Shown here: piece by piece, positions 16,697-26,501 of the stretch
How the letters are laid out: every line of letters starts with the position of its first letter
How positions within the stretch are numbered: position 1 is the stretch's first letter
Source of the DNA: JBDRDD01 sp043821115
GTDB lineage: Bacteria > CAYTYR01 > UBA6262 > DAOVJB01
Length of the DNA: 64,000 nucleotides
Assembly: GCA_043821115.1 (NCBI GenBank)
Contig: JBDRDD010000020.1
Coordinates: 26,970 to 90,969 of the forward strand
Direction of reading: 5' to 3'
Program-made: the position numbers and the translations under genes
The notes under the pieces: generated by a model
Told to the model about the DNA's origin: nothing
The model's database searches: none
The model's input: the letters and a program-made list of their open reading frames with translations, nothing else

Positions 16697-19600
16697 ATGA
16701 GTAGCAGGATAATGAGAAGTTTTATGCTGTTAGGATTAATTTGTGTGCTTTCTTTAGGGTTTGCAAGAATGGGAGAGGCGGCCATCTCACTAGTGGAGAT
16801 AGATGGTGGAGCATCTTCCACTTTAGTTTCCGGCAAAGATGAGGTCAGCATCCGTGTGGTAAGCGATGACGGGGCAGACATGACATTGATGCTCGACAGA
16901 ACAGATGCAGGAACTGTCGGTGCATGGGACGTCGGTGATTATGACCTAGGTCTGCAGACACTTGAGATCGGAGACAATCTGGATGTTATCTGGCACGGCG
17001 GAGATGTAGACGGTAATCCAGTTCCGCTGGGCACATATAACGTGCTTCTGGCACCTACAACGGCTGATCCCCTGGCATGGCCTCCGAGTGAGGCTTCAAA
17101 CAGGCAGCTTACAATAGAAGTGCTTATATGTGCACTTACACTGGACAGCGATGGGTTTGATGTTGATAATGATACCATCGAGACCTGGACAACAACCACA
17201 GATTTGAAGTATGTCACAACTGCTACTTTGGAATCACGCAATGCCAGTGAAGACCTGGGGGTCCAGGGTTCACTGTCTTCGATAACGGCGACGAGCGTAA
17301 CAGGCTCTGCTACGACACATACGATTACTAATCCGGGTAGTGATAGTCATGGATATATATTTACCACTAGCGAGGGAACGCTTGCGGTGGCAAGAATAGC
17401 CTCTATTAACGACCCTGATAACAGATTGCATCTTGAATACCAGACGCTAACATCTATCGGTGGAACCCTTAGCTACAGCGGTTCAAAAACAGGAACTTTC
17501 TATATAAGCGCTTATTCAGATCCTGGTTTTGCCGTTGCGCCAAGTCATACTACATCAATTTCATCTGCCGGTGTGTATACCCTGTTAGTGAGTCCGGGCG
17601 TGTGGTATATAAGTGGATTCCTGGATGAGAACAGTAATGCAATGTTTGATTACAGCATGGAACTCACCGATTATTATGTAGGATCCGCCGATACCACAAG
17701 CGCAGCTGTAACCGGAGTTGATTTTGAGATCCTGGATTTTGGAGCTCCGTTCACCATTAGGGGTGCTGTAGGGACAGCTACAAATGCAGGTGATAATACT
17801 ACGTGGGCAGCGGTTGCTGATGCAGTAGTAAAGATTATGGATACACAGGGAGACTGGAACCCTGATAATGATGTGATGATATCGTCCACAACAACTACCT
17901 CAACATTCAGTGCTGGCGGTGTGAATAAGTATAATTTTGAAATGGCCGGTCTTGACCTGAATACGACGAGCGGATACCAGTATGAAATTAAGGTGATAGC
18001 AACTGGATATGATACAAATTATTCTGATTCATTTATCAACCTTACTGACACCAGCTACAGGGTATATCAACATAGTTTTACACTTTTGGAGACGGCACCT
18101 ACTGTTGCCATAACTAATCTGGCTGCTACTCCTTCTACTATCAGTCCGGATAATGATGGGACAGCTGATATGTCAGAGATAAGCTTTACCTATACTATTA
18201 CAGGAGCTACTAATGACTGGCAGAAGGGCGCATCATTTAAGGTGATAGTTGATACCAACCAGGATGGCCAGTTTGCGGCATTCAGCCATGATAAGTTTTT
18301 CTGGGATGAGAATGGCGGTCCGTATGTATATTTGACTACACCCGGGGATGAGAGTACAATTGACCTGGATCTCTCTACATGGTCCTGGTTTGAAGGTGTT
18401 GCTGTAGCAGATCGTGGTGATTATAAACTGAGCTGGGATAAATTCAATTCCCTGCAGCAGAATTATGACTGGTCAAGGGATGAATGGATAAATTCCGCTG
18501 ATCTGACTAGTGACAGCATTAGCAAGACAATAACCTGGGAAGGCCGCGATGCCAACTGGAATGCGGTTCCCAACGGTACTTATAAGGTTAAAGTTATAGT
18601 TGACTCGCCTAACTGGCAGCCGGACGACGGTTATTCATGGCAGAACTACGGGACAGATTGGACAAGTCCTGATACAGGCGATAATCCTTTAACTGTTACG
18701 GTCCAGACCGCGGGAATATCCGGTACTGTTACTAATACGGCAAGTGCCGGTGTTGCCGGTGTAAGGGTAAACGCGGGGAGCTTTAACAGCTGGGGACAGG
18801 CTTACACGAAGGCCGACGGCACATATGAGATCTCAGGGCTTGCGGCAGGCAGTTATCACGTCAACACAGAGAGCGGCGCGAGCGGATACCCGAATGCTGA
18901 ATATCCTAATCAGGTAACAGTGACAGCGGGGACTATTACCCCGAATATTAATTTTGAACTACAGACAGGCGGTACTATTTCCGGAACTATCACCATACCG
19001 GCTTTTAGCTCGTATACAGACCAGTGGGGTACGCATACCAATGCATGGCTTAACGTCAACGCGTGGAGTCCTACAAGCCCGCAGCATGGCTGGGCCGGTT
19101 TTAATGTAAATGCTAGTACATCTCCCCAGACCATGAACTATCAGCTTCATATGCCTGCCGGGACCTATGATGTGCGCGCGGAGATGGAAGGATTCAGTTC
19201 CGCGGTAAGCAGGAGCATAACGGTGGAATCTGATGCTACCACCGCTCTTAATATTACAATGCTTAAGGCTGGGACTATAAGCGGTACGATTATACTTCCT
19301 GCAGGTGCGATTGTCCCAGAGCAGGGTCTCTTCGTGGATATATCAGCACACAGCACGGACGGACAGTATTTCGGCTGGGGCGGAACGCAGATAATGTCTG
19401 GAAACACCAGTGCGCAGTACACGATAAGAAGCCTTCTGGATGCAACATACACAGTTAAATTCCAGATCTGGGGAGCGTATAAAGCTGGTGAATATGCTGA
19501 TCCGGTAGAGGTGGCGAGCAGTGCTGATGTAACGGGCATCGATCACACTTTTGAAGTAGGAAGCACTATAAGCGGAACAATTACTATTGCTGATGATACG

Positions 19601-22600
19601 ACAAATTATTCAGCGTTCCAGGGAGATGCGAGCGATACCATACAGCTGTGGATCAATGCATGGTCACCCACCAGTCATTTTGGTACAGGAGTACAGGCTC
19701 AGGTACCAAAGGGTGTGAATCAGTCAGCCGCATACACTATTGGTGGATTGGATGATGGCCAAACATATCATGTCGACCTCTGGATGTTCGGGTATGAAAT
19801 GGATCCTAGACCGCTGCAGGTTACTGTAGCGGCTGGAGCAGGTGCGATTACAGGCCAGGATATAACATTATCACCTTATGCAGGATCAATCGCCGGGACG
19901 GTCACCGGATTCAGTGATTACACGGCTGTCAGGGTCATCGCGCGTGAACCGTGGTGGGGTGACTGGCAGGTTCCCAAGTTCGCCGATGTTGACGGTAACG
20001 GGGCTTTCTCAATTACAGGGCTCGGAACAGGCGAATATATTCTTACTACAAATGAATACTATGTGAAGCCTTCCACTGATGTGCCTCTTGGAGTGCCTAC
20101 GGGTGCATATGGCACGGTTACCGAGAGAGTGCAGCTTGCTAACGGGCAGAGCTATACAGGGTTGGTGCTTGAATTGACAACCGGAGGAGCTATTACCGGG
20201 ACAATTACAGTGGACAGCGCTACCTATAGTGTCAATGATCTTGATGGTAAATTCGTAACAGCTGTTCCAATGAGGATGCAGTGGATGGGTTGGGCTGCTC
20301 CATACATGGGACCAGTTTCCGTAGACGCAGGTGTTGCGACTTATGCGATAAGGGGTCTCAGCGAGGATGTATATATTGTATCTCCTCCTATGACGATAAA
20401 CCAGCCTACAGGCGAATACTGGGGACCTCCTCCAAAAGACCTGGCAGGAACGAGCCAGACTGTCTCTGTAGGGGGTGGTCAGACAAAGACAAGCATTAAT
20501 TTTGCTCTCATCGATGGATATAACATAACCGGAAGTATCCAGAGACCCGCAGGCGGAGAAGAGGAGCAGTTCTTTATAGGTGTGTTCAAGACAGACGGTG
20601 GGTGGAGCCAGCTTGCTGAGACACAGGTCAGGTTCAGCAGTGATCAAAATAATATTAGTGACAGGAGCGCGACATTTACAATACAGCACATAGCTCCCGG
20701 GAACTACATGCTGAGGGTATTCCCGTGGAAGATGAAATATAAGGAAACAACCAAAGAATTCACGATTGGAAGCGCAAACGTGGATGTAGGGACCATCAAG
20801 GTGACCAAGGGGGCTACCATTACCGGAAAACTTGTTGATTCTCAGACGGGAGAAGCCGTAACCGGTGATGATAATATAGAGGTGATGTGCGAAGCCCGTC
20901 CATGGGTCGAGGGAAGCTGGCGCAGTACATCTAACGGTGATCCGGACACAATCGCGGATGCCTGGGAGACGGTAAACGACCAGAAGACCGGGAGATTTTA
21001 TCTCAGGAACCTGCCAGCCGGTACATATATGGTTCGCATAGTAGCAGGATTCAGCAAGAGAGAAGTAACCAGTTCCAAAAACTATGTAAATATATATAAA
21101 GCAGGCATAATAGTTCCTGATTCCACGGAGAACGTGGATATAGGGACAATAAAGATGAAGGAAGGTGTAACCATAAGCGGAAATGTCACCGATACCAGCG
21201 GAACCCCGCTCGCCAATATAATTATGGCGGCGTCACCTTCATCTTCACGGGGAGAAAAGTTTTCTTCTCAGATTCAAACAGATAGAAATGGAAATTATAC
21301 AATAAAAGGAGTTGACCCTGATAAAGGGTTCTGGGATGTAACTGCTGCAATGCGTCCGTGGTGGGGAGAGGGAATCCGCGTAAGGTACGGGGAACAGACC
21401 AAGATCAATATTCCTCCGAGATCCACAGATGTTGATTTTGAACTCGAATCCGCTACGGCTAATCTGAGCGGACAGGTGCTGGCGGCTTCCGGTGTTGCAC
21501 TTGCGATACCGTTCCCCGGAGAGAATATGCCGGTAGCACTCTTGCTTCTGCAGAACAAGAGCCAGGCGCACACTGAACCTATGTCAGGTGTGGAAGCACC
21601 GACAAGGCCTGACGGTTCGTTTACGGTCCAGGGCCTTGTTCCCGGAACATACAAGATACTGGTATATTCCAAGGGTGCATCTACCGCAGTAGTTGATAAT
21701 GTGATAATAGAAGCAGGAGATAATACCTTGGATGACATTCAGCTGGTGCAGGGTGGAGCGGTCTACGGGACAATTAAAGACGACGAAAACCAGAAACTTA
21801 ATACTACGCAGTTCGAGTTGCCTCTTGCTATGAGGACAGACTTCTCCAGCATGGTCTTTGGTACCTTCAACAGCAATTCGATTACCAAGGAAATAGAGAG
21901 CTACAGGATAGAGGGATTAGTGCCGGGTGTAAATTACTACGTGGTGCTCGCAGCGGATGAGGGGTCTGATGTGTTCATATCCACAACGCCTGTATCCGTG
22001 TCCTCGGCAACTGCGGAGGTAGAGCATAACGTGACATACACGGACCTGCCGCCTAACTTCCTTGTAGGTGTATATAAGGACGGGGACGGGATATTCACCG
22101 TCAACATCTGGGCTAGTGAAACCCTTAGCGAGGACCAGGCTTCCGATGTTATTTCTCTTAAAAATGACACGGCGGGAGACGGTGTAAGCGATGGAACGCT
22201 GGCCAGCTTTGCGATGGCTGACAACAAGCAGGATATATCGGCGGTCTATACACCGGCTGCAAGCGATACTTCCTTTGTTGTAACCATTACTGGCCATGAT
22301 CTGATAGGTCAAGTAGCCACACCGAAGAACTATTCGTTCCCGGTGGGTGTTGATTCCTATAACCTTGTCATATTCAATCCTCTGTTGGGTGGAACACTTG
22401 AGGTGGGAGAAGGAGATAGTACTAAGATGAAGGTCCCTGGAGGAGCAATTGAGGATACTGCCAACGTAGAAGGAGCGCTCAGTAAGGTGCAGACGGTGGG
22501 AACATCCGTCACTGTCGGCGGGGCTCCTATAAAGCTGCCTCTGGCTGCATATCCTGCTAACATAGTCCAGGCAGACAAGGCTCCTAAGCCGGCAAGAGGG

Positions 22601-23173
22601 GACAAGGTAAGCCCATATTACGAGGTGAGTCTCGGGACAAGCGAGATTGCAGAAGGCAAGAGCGTTCAGATAACTCTTGGCTATACGGCGGCTTCGGTCT
22701 CAGATACCTCGACAATAGATGTCTACTCGTTTGACGGTACGAAGTGGGTGGCAGAGACTAGCAACAGGGCAGTCAATGAAACTAATAGCACTATATCAGC
22801 AGATGTAAACCACACGTCACTGTTTGCTGTGTTTGAGACAGAGGGAACGGCTCCTACAGTATACACCGGAGATTTCAAGGCATATGTGTATCCGAGCCCG
22901 TTTGACCCTGAGACTGACACGACAGCGTACTTCAGGGTAAAGCTCCCGTCAGCGGACTATGGCACGGGAAACAAGGTCAAGATAAAGATCTACAACATAA
23001 CAGGTGAGTTAATAAGAGAGCTTAATCAGGATATAGACGGAGGAACACAGGATACACTTGACTGGGACGGAAAGAATGCCGGTGGCAACACCGTGGCAAG
23101 CGGTGTGTATATATACCGCTTAACTGTAAATGATACCGAAAAGCAGATTGAGAAATTTGCGGTGATTAAATAA
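16697..23173 (+). CDS. Giant secreted surface protein with ~11 carboxypeptidase-regulatory-like repeats and C-terminal FlgD-like domain
   Basis: 2158 residues. The frame is open from 16466, but that extension would run through the riboswitch; ATG 16697 has AAGGAGG just upstream and begins a clear signal peptide (MSSRIMRSFMLLG, cleavage near GEA-AI). A FlgD-like segment is near residues 82-122 and a second near 612-640 (TWEGRDANWNAVPNGTYKV). About residues 668-1800 hold eleven beta-sandwich repeats opening with motifs such as GTISGTITIP, with inner TYEISGLAAGSY-type turns, typical of carboxypeptidase-regulatory-like/SdrD-B-like domains. The last 100 residues form a FlgD-like domain (YPSPFDPETD, KIKIYNITGELIREL, DWDGKNAGGNTVASGVYIY). 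No enzyme motif is apparent. A surface stalk, adhesin or matrix protein is likely. Expression is probably controlled by c-di-GMP. A PorV-like gene follows. Confidence 0.85.
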   Translation: MSSRIMRSFMLLGLICVLSLGFARMGEAAISLVEIDGGASSTLVSGKDEVSIRVVSDDGADMTLMLDRTDAGTVGAWDVGDYDLGLQTLEIGDNLDVIWHGGDVDGNPVPLGTYNVLLAPTTADPLAWPPSEASNRQLTIEVLICALTLDSDGFDVDNDTIETWTTTTDLKYVTTATLESRNASEDLGVQGSLSSITATSVTGSATTHTITNPGSDSHGYIFTTSEGTLAVARIASINDPDNRLHLEYQTLTSIGGTLSYSGSKTGTFYISAYSDPGFAVAPSHTTSISSAGVYTLLVSPGVWYISGFLDENSNAMFDYSMELTDYYVGSADTTSAAVTGVDFEILDFGAPFTIRGAVGTATNAGDNTTWAAVADAVVKIMDTQGDWNPDNDVMISSTTTTSTFSAGGVNKYNFEMAGLDLNTTSGYQYEIKVIATGYDTNYSDSFINLTDTSYRVYQHSFTLLETAPTVAITNLAATPSTISPDNDGTADMSEISFTYTITGATNDWQKGASFKVIVDTNQDGQFAAFSHDKFFWDENGGPYVYLTTPGDESTIDLDLSTWSWFEGVAVADRGDYKLSWDKFNSLQQNYDWSRDEWINSADLTSDSISKTITWEGRDANWNAVPNGTYKVKVIVDSPNWQPDDGYSWQNYGTDWTSPDTGDNPLTVTVQTAGISGTVTNTASAGVAGVRVNAGSFNSWGQAYTKADGTYEISGLAAGSYHVNTESGASGYPNAEYPNQVTVTAGTITPNINFELQTGGTISGTITIPAFSSYTDQWGTHTNAWLNVNAWSPTSPQHGWAGFNVNASTSPQTMNYQLHMPAGTYDVRAEMEGFSSAVSRSITVESDATTALNITMLKAGTISGTIILPAGAIVPEQGLFVDISAHSTDGQYFGWGGTQIMSGNTSAQYTIRSLLDATYTVKFQIWGAYKAGEYADPVEVASSADVTGIDHTFEVGSTISGTITIADDTTNYSAFQGDASDTIQLWINAWSPTSHFGTGVQAQVPKGVNQSAAYTIGGLDDGQTYHVDLWMFGYEMDPRPLQVTVAAGAGAITGQDITLSPYAGSIAGTVTGFSDYTAVRVIAREPWWGDWQVPKFADVDGNGAFSITGLGTGEYILTTNEYYVKPSTDVPLGVPTGAYGTVTERVQLANGQSYTGLVLELTTGGAITGTITVDSATYSVNDLDGKFVTAVPMRMQWMGWAAPYMGPVSVDAGVATYAIRGLSEDVYIVSPPMTINQPTGEYWGPPPKDLAGTSQTVSVGGGQTKTSINFALIDGYNITGSIQRPAGGEEEQFFIGVFKTDGGWSQLAETQVRFSSDQNNISDRSATFTIQHIAPGNYMLRVFPWKMKYKETTKEFTIGSANVDVGTIKVTKGATITGKLVDSQTGEAVTGDDNIEVMCEARPWVEGSWRSTSNGDPDTIADAWETVNDQKTGRFYLRNLPAGTYMVRIVAGFSKREVTSSKNYVNIYKAGIIVPDSTENVDIGTIKMKEGVTISGNVTDTSGTPLANIIMAASPSSSRGEKFSSQIQTDRNGNYTIKGVDPDKGFWDVTAAMRPWWGEGIRVRYGEQTKINIPPRSTDVDFELESATANLSGQVLAASGVALAIPFPGENMPVALLLLQNKSQAHTEPMSGVEAPTRPDGSFTVQGLVPGTYKILVYSKGASTAVVDNVIIEAGDNTLDDIQLVQGGAVYGTIKDDENQKLNTTQFELPLAMRTDFSSMVFGTFNSNSITKEIESYRIEGLVPGVNYYVVLAADEGSDVFISTTPVSVSSATAEVEHNVTYTDLPPNFLVGVYKDGDGIFTVNIWASETLSEDQASDVISLKNDTAGDGVSDGTLASFAMADNKQDISAVYTPAASDTSFVVTITGHDLIGQVATPKNYSFPVGVDSYNLVIFNPLLGGTLEVGEGDSTKMKVPGGAIEDTANVEGALSKVQTVGTSVTVGGAPIKLPLAAYPANIVQADKAPKPARGDKVSPYYEVSLGTSEIAEGKSVQITLGYTAASVSDTSTIDVYSFDGTKWVAETSNRAVNETNSTISADVNHTSLFAVFETEGTAPTVYTGDFKAYVYPSPFDPETDTTAYFRVKLPSADYGTGNKVKIKIYNITGELIRELNQDIDGGTQDTLDWDGKNAGGNTVASGVYIYRLTVNDTEKQIEKFAVIK

Positions 23174-23184
23174 GGAAGGGATTC

Positions 23185-23214
23185 GGAGCTGGCGCGCGCT
23201 GGCGTGCCGGCTCC
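23185..23214 (+). other. GC-rich intergenic hairpin between the giant gene and the PorV-like gene
   Basis: GGAGCTGGC (23185-23193) can pair with GCCGGCTCC (23206-23214) with one G-U pair around a GC-rich loop. No T-run follows, so it is not a standard terminator. It may stabilise or process the message between the two genes. Confidence 0.45.
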
Positions 23215-23259
23215 GCCCCAAGCATGATGCAAAAATTCCAAGAAAAGGAGATGGTAACC

Positions 23260-24195
23260 ATGAAGACAAGATGGGGAATTATGGTGAAAGCAGTTTTGGT
23301 GGTAACGCTTGTTGTACTGAGCTACCAGCTCAGCGAAGCGGCTAACAGTAAAGTGGGCACCACGGGAGCGCAGTTCTTAAAGATAGGCGTGGGTGGCAGG
23401 CCCATAGGTATGGGAAGCGCTTACGCGGGGATAGCGGACGATGTGAACGCTATTTACTGGAATCCAGGAGGCATAGGCCAGATAAAGGGCACAGAATTTA
23501 TGGCCATGCATAACATGTGGTTCCAGAGTATTAACCATGAGTATATAGGTTTTGCACATAACATCGAGAAGATAGGAACGCTTGGTATAGGGGTGACTTA
23601 TCTTACGGTGACAGATATAGAGAAGCGTGCGGGTGATACCGATGCGGCTGATGGTACTTTTGGAGCGACGGACATGGCCGTAGCACTTGCATATGGCAGG
23701 GAAGTAAGCAAGAATATCTATGCCGGTATTAGTGCCAAGTACCTAAGCCAGACACTTGATGATCAGAGCGCCACTGGTTTTGCAGGTGATGTTGGGGTTC
23801 TTTGGAAGGCCACTGATAAAATGGGCCTGGGGCTTGCGGTACAGAACCTGGGAACAGAGATGAAATTCATAAACAGCGGGGATCCCCTGCCTATGAATAT
23901 AAAAGCGGGAGTGGGATATAAGTTCATCAAGGGATTGACAGTAGGCCTTGATGTCAACTTGCCCAATGACAATGATGTAAGTGTGGCAACAGGAGTGGAA
24001 TACGAGATACAGATGGGTGATAGTTTCGTACTTTCGCCAAGAGCAGGATACAAGACAGGAACGGATCTTGGATCTATCAGCGGGCTCGGAGCAGGATTCG
24101 GATTCAGGTTGAACCAGCTAGGGTTGGATTTTGCCTATGTACCGTGCGGTGACCTTGGAAATTCTTACAGGGTATCGCTCTCAGGTCAATTCTAA
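23260..24195 (+). CDS. PorV/PorQ-like outer-membrane beta-barrel protein
   Basis: 311 residues from ATG 23260, nine bases after AAAAGGAG; an upstream in-frame ATG at 23224 lacks a site. A signal peptide (cleavage near SEA-AN) leads to the PorV/PorQ signature TTGAQFLKIGVGGRPIGMG and YWNPGGIGQ, then amphipathic strands to the C-terminal RVSLSGQF, which ends in an aromatic residue as outer-membrane barrels do. It resembles the barrel domain at 5473 but has no TPR extension. It lies 86 bases downstream of a giant protein with a FlgD-like C-terminus, repeating the cargo-then-barrel order of the first locus. A role in export or surface attachment of that protein is inferred. A bidirectional terminator follows. 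Confidence 0.85.
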   Translation: MKTRWGIMVKAVLVVTLVVLSYQLSEAANSKVGTTGAQFLKIGVGGRPIGMGSAYAGIADDVNAIYWNPGGIGQIKGTEFMAMHNMWFQSINHEYIGFAHNIEKIGTLGIGVTYLTVTDIEKRAGDTDAADGTFGATDMAVALAYGREVSKNIYAGISAKYLSQTLDDQSATGFAGDVGVLWKATDKMGLGLAVQNLGTEMKFINSGDPLPMNIKAGVGYKFIKGLTVGLDVNLPNDNDVSVATGVEYEIQMGDSFVLSPRAGYKTGTDLGSISGLGAGFGFRLNQLGLDFAYVPCGDLGNSYRVSLSGQF

Positions 24196-24224
24196 CTCTT
24201 TTTTAAGATATACCCCATCTTGAT

Positions 24225-24268
24225 AAAAAAGCCGCTTAAGTCTTAAAAACTTAGGCGGCTTTTATTTT
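24225..24268. terminator. Bidirectional terminator between convergent genes
   Basis: AAAAAAGCCGC pairs with GCGGCTTTTATTTT, with an inner TTAAGT/ACTTAG stem. A-rich and T-rich flanks let it serve both the PorV-like gene (+) and the PBP1A gene (-). Confidence 0.88.
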
Positions 24269-24289
24269 ATCTTGAGAGTCCCTGTTTTT

Positions 24290-26314
24290 TTACGGTGCGT
24301 ACTCCATCGGCTCATTTCCCTCAGCGAATGCCTCGACAATTGCCTCAGGGGAATCCTCCCGCGCCAGCAGGCCTGTTAAGGGGTCTATCTTAATGAAAAC
24401 TATATTATCAGGCACTGGAAAATCAAGAACAGGCTTGCCTTTAAGTGCTCCGCGCATGTAATCCGTCCATATGGGAGCTGCCACGGCTCCTCCGCTTTGC
24501 TTCTTGCCGAGTGTTGACCTGTCATCATAACCAACCCACACGCCTGTTACGAGTTCCGGAGTGTAGCCTATAAACCACGCATCGTTGAACTCATTGGTCG
24601 TGCCGGTTTTACCAGCTGCGGGGCGTCCTAGGAAACGGGCGCTATAGCCCGTACCGTTCTCTATTACGCCGTTTAACAGGTCAGTTATAAGGTACGCTGT
24701 CTGGGGAGAAAGAACTTCCTCTTCCTTTGGTCTTTGTACTTCGAGTATATTTCCTGCCGAATCCTCTATCTTTATGATAGAGTAGGGTGTTGCTCTGATA
24801 CCTTTGTTGGCCAATGTAGAGAAAGCGCGTGTAAGCTCAAGAAGTGTTACTTCGCTTGAGCCGAGGGCAAGCGAAAGATTAGGGCCTAAATAGGAATCTA
24901 TACCCATTTTGTGAGCGTAATCAACAGCCGTATAAGGGCCTATTTGCGAGATAAGCCTTACCGCGCAAACATTTCGAGATTGCTCAAGGGCTTTTCTTAG
25001 CGTTATATTTCCCAGGAATTCCTCGTCGTAATTCTGTGGCATCCATATCTTGTCGGAATGCTCGGGAGCGGTGCTCAAATCCAGTGTGAATACGTCAGTA
25101 GCCGGCTCAAGCAGTTCCCAGTCCCGGCCGGTGTAATAATAAACAAGGAATGAATCATTAAGGAGCGTTGCCGCTGTGTATCCCTTGTCTAGGGCGGCAG
25201 TGTACACGAATGGCTTGAATGCTGAGCCAGGCTGTCTTTTTGCCTGTGTCGCGCGGTTGAACTGGCTGGTACTAAAATCCCTTCCGCCTATGAGTGCTTT
25301 TATCTTTCCGGTTTTTACATCCAGACTTACAAGAGCGCCCTGTACTGGGACGGTGGATCCCTTAACTTCATCGAAACGAGCTAAATGTTCCTCCAGAACT
25401 TCCTCAGCCTTTCTCTGCATGGACATGTCCAGGGTTGTATATACTTTTAGTCCGCTTTTGTATGTTGTGTTTATGCCGTAAGTGTCTTCCAGGTACTGCC
25501 TTATGGATTCCATGAAATAAGGAGCCTGCCTGCTGGATGTGAATTTGAATCTCTGAGGCTTGTAGGATAATTCTATTGCGCTCTGCTCTTCTGTGCGGGA
25601 TATGTATTTGTTCTTTCTCATCCGGGAAAGTACCCATTTGAAACGACTCTGGGCTGATTCCGGGTGGTTAAATGGCGAGTAATTCGCGGGAGAGCGTATT
25701 ATACCTGCAAGAAGTGCGCACTCTGCAAGGGTAAGTTCCTCGGCCCTCTTGCTGAAATAAGTCTGGCTGGCCGAAGATATTCCATAGGCTCCGTGGCCGA
25801 AATATACCTGGTTCAAGTACATCTCAAGAATTTCTTCCTTGCTGTATTTATTCTCTATCTGAAGGGCAAGAAGAGCTTCCTTGATCTTCCTGTCGAATGT
25901 TTTTTCTCTGCTCAAAAACAGTACTCGTGATAGCTGCTGAGTGATGCTGCTTGCTCCCTGGACCACACGCCCGTGCAGGATGTTTGTGACAGATGCCCTT
26001 ATAATGTCCCTCAAGGACATTCCCCAGTGCCTGAAGAAGCGCGTGTCCTCAGTGGCTATAATGGCGTTTTGCATATCCACCGGTATTTTTCCAAGAGGTA
26101 CAAGTGTGCGCCTTTCGCTGAACATCTCGCCCGCAACTTCCCCGTTTACATCATATACCTTTGTGATAAGGCTGGGCTTTATCTGCTCGAGCTCAGCCGG
26201 ATCAGGCAGCGCTATAGATTGGTTCTCTATAATAGATGATAAAGTAAAAAGCATTATCATCCACATGATGAAGGCAAAAGATGCCAGAATAATCAGTTTT
26301 TTCCTTGAAATCAT
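24290..26314 (-). CDS. Penicillin-binding protein 1A (bifunctional transglycosylase/transpeptidase)
   Basis: 674 residues. An N-terminal membrane anchor (LIILASFAFIMWMIMLFTL) is followed by a GT51 glycosyltransferase domain with the catalytic Glu in ATEDTRFFRHWG, GASSITQQLSR and KEEILEMYLNQVYFG. The transpeptidase domain has SxxK in GSAFKP, an SxN-type SRN (EQSRNVCAV) and KTGT in AAGKTGTTNEF. It polymerises and crosslinks peptidoglycan at the inner membrane. All catalytic motifs are intact. It is transcribed alone on the reverse strand from a promoter near 26349-26378. Confidence 0.96.
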   Translation of the reverse strand: MISRKKLIILASFAFIMWMIMLFTLSSIIENQSIALPDPAELEQIKPSLITKVYDVNGEVAGEMFSERRTLVPLGKIPVDMQNAIIATEDTRFFRHWGMSLRDIIRASVTNILHGRVVQGASSITQQLSRVLFLSREKTFDRKIKEALLALQIENKYSKEEILEMYLNQVYFGHGAYGISSASQTYFSKRAEELTLAECALLAGIIRSPANYSPFNHPESAQSRFKWVLSRMRKNKYISRTEEQSAIELSYKPQRFKFTSSRQAPYFMESIRQYLEDTYGINTTYKSGLKVYTTLDMSMQRKAEEVLEEHLARFDEVKGSTVPVQGALVSLDVKTGKIKALIGGRDFSTSQFNRATQAKRQPGSAFKPFVYTAALDKGYTAATLLNDSFLVYYYTGRDWELLEPATDVFTLDLSTAPEHSDKIWMPQNYDEEFLGNITLRKALEQSRNVCAVRLISQIGPYTAVDYAHKMGIDSYLGPNLSLALGSSEVTLLELTRAFSTLANKGIRATPYSIIKIEDSAGNILEVQRPKEEEVLSPQTAYLITDLLNGVIENGTGYSARFLGRPAAGKTGTTNEFNDAWFIGYTPELVTGVWVGYDDRSTLGKKQSGGAVAAPIWTDYMRGALKGKPVLDFPVPDNIVFIKIDPLTGLLAREDSPEAIVEAFAEGNEPMEYAP

Positions 26315-26348
26315 AGTTACCTCAGTAAATTAAATTCACGTAGAATTT

Positions 26349-26378
26349 AGTATAGCACAAAACGACCAAGGCTTACAA
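26349..26378 (-). promoter_or_regulatory. Promoter of the PBP1A gene
   Basis: On the reverse strand TTGTAA (26378-26373), 18-bp spacer, TATACT (26354-26349) with TGC in front of the -10. Located about 35 bases before the start codon. Confidence 0.55.
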
Positions 26379-26423
26379 CCAAAAATATGTGTTTTTTATA
26401 CACCTCGTAAGTCAATAAAGCAC

Positions 26424-26451
26424 TTGCTTTTTACCTCTAATTGGCTATAAT
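26424..26451 (+). promoter_or_regulatory. Promoter of mnmG
   Basis: TTGCTT (26424-26429), 16-bp spacer, perfect TATAAT (26446-26451), 50 bases before the mnmG start. Confidence 0.65.
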
Positions 26452-26501
26452 ATGTAAATAACCTGTGCTTTTAACATGGTTAATATATATAGGATAAGAG
26501 C

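Noticed and set aside
20009..20689. Reverse-strand frame of 226 residues
   Set aside because: Shadow of the giant repeat gene; composition is artefactual (Cys/His/Tyr-rich) and there is no motif.
2..24195. Complete type IX secretion system
   Set aside because: Only PorV-like barrels and FlgD-like C-terminal domains are seen; no PorU, Sov/SprA, PorL/M or PorK/N gene is present in the window.
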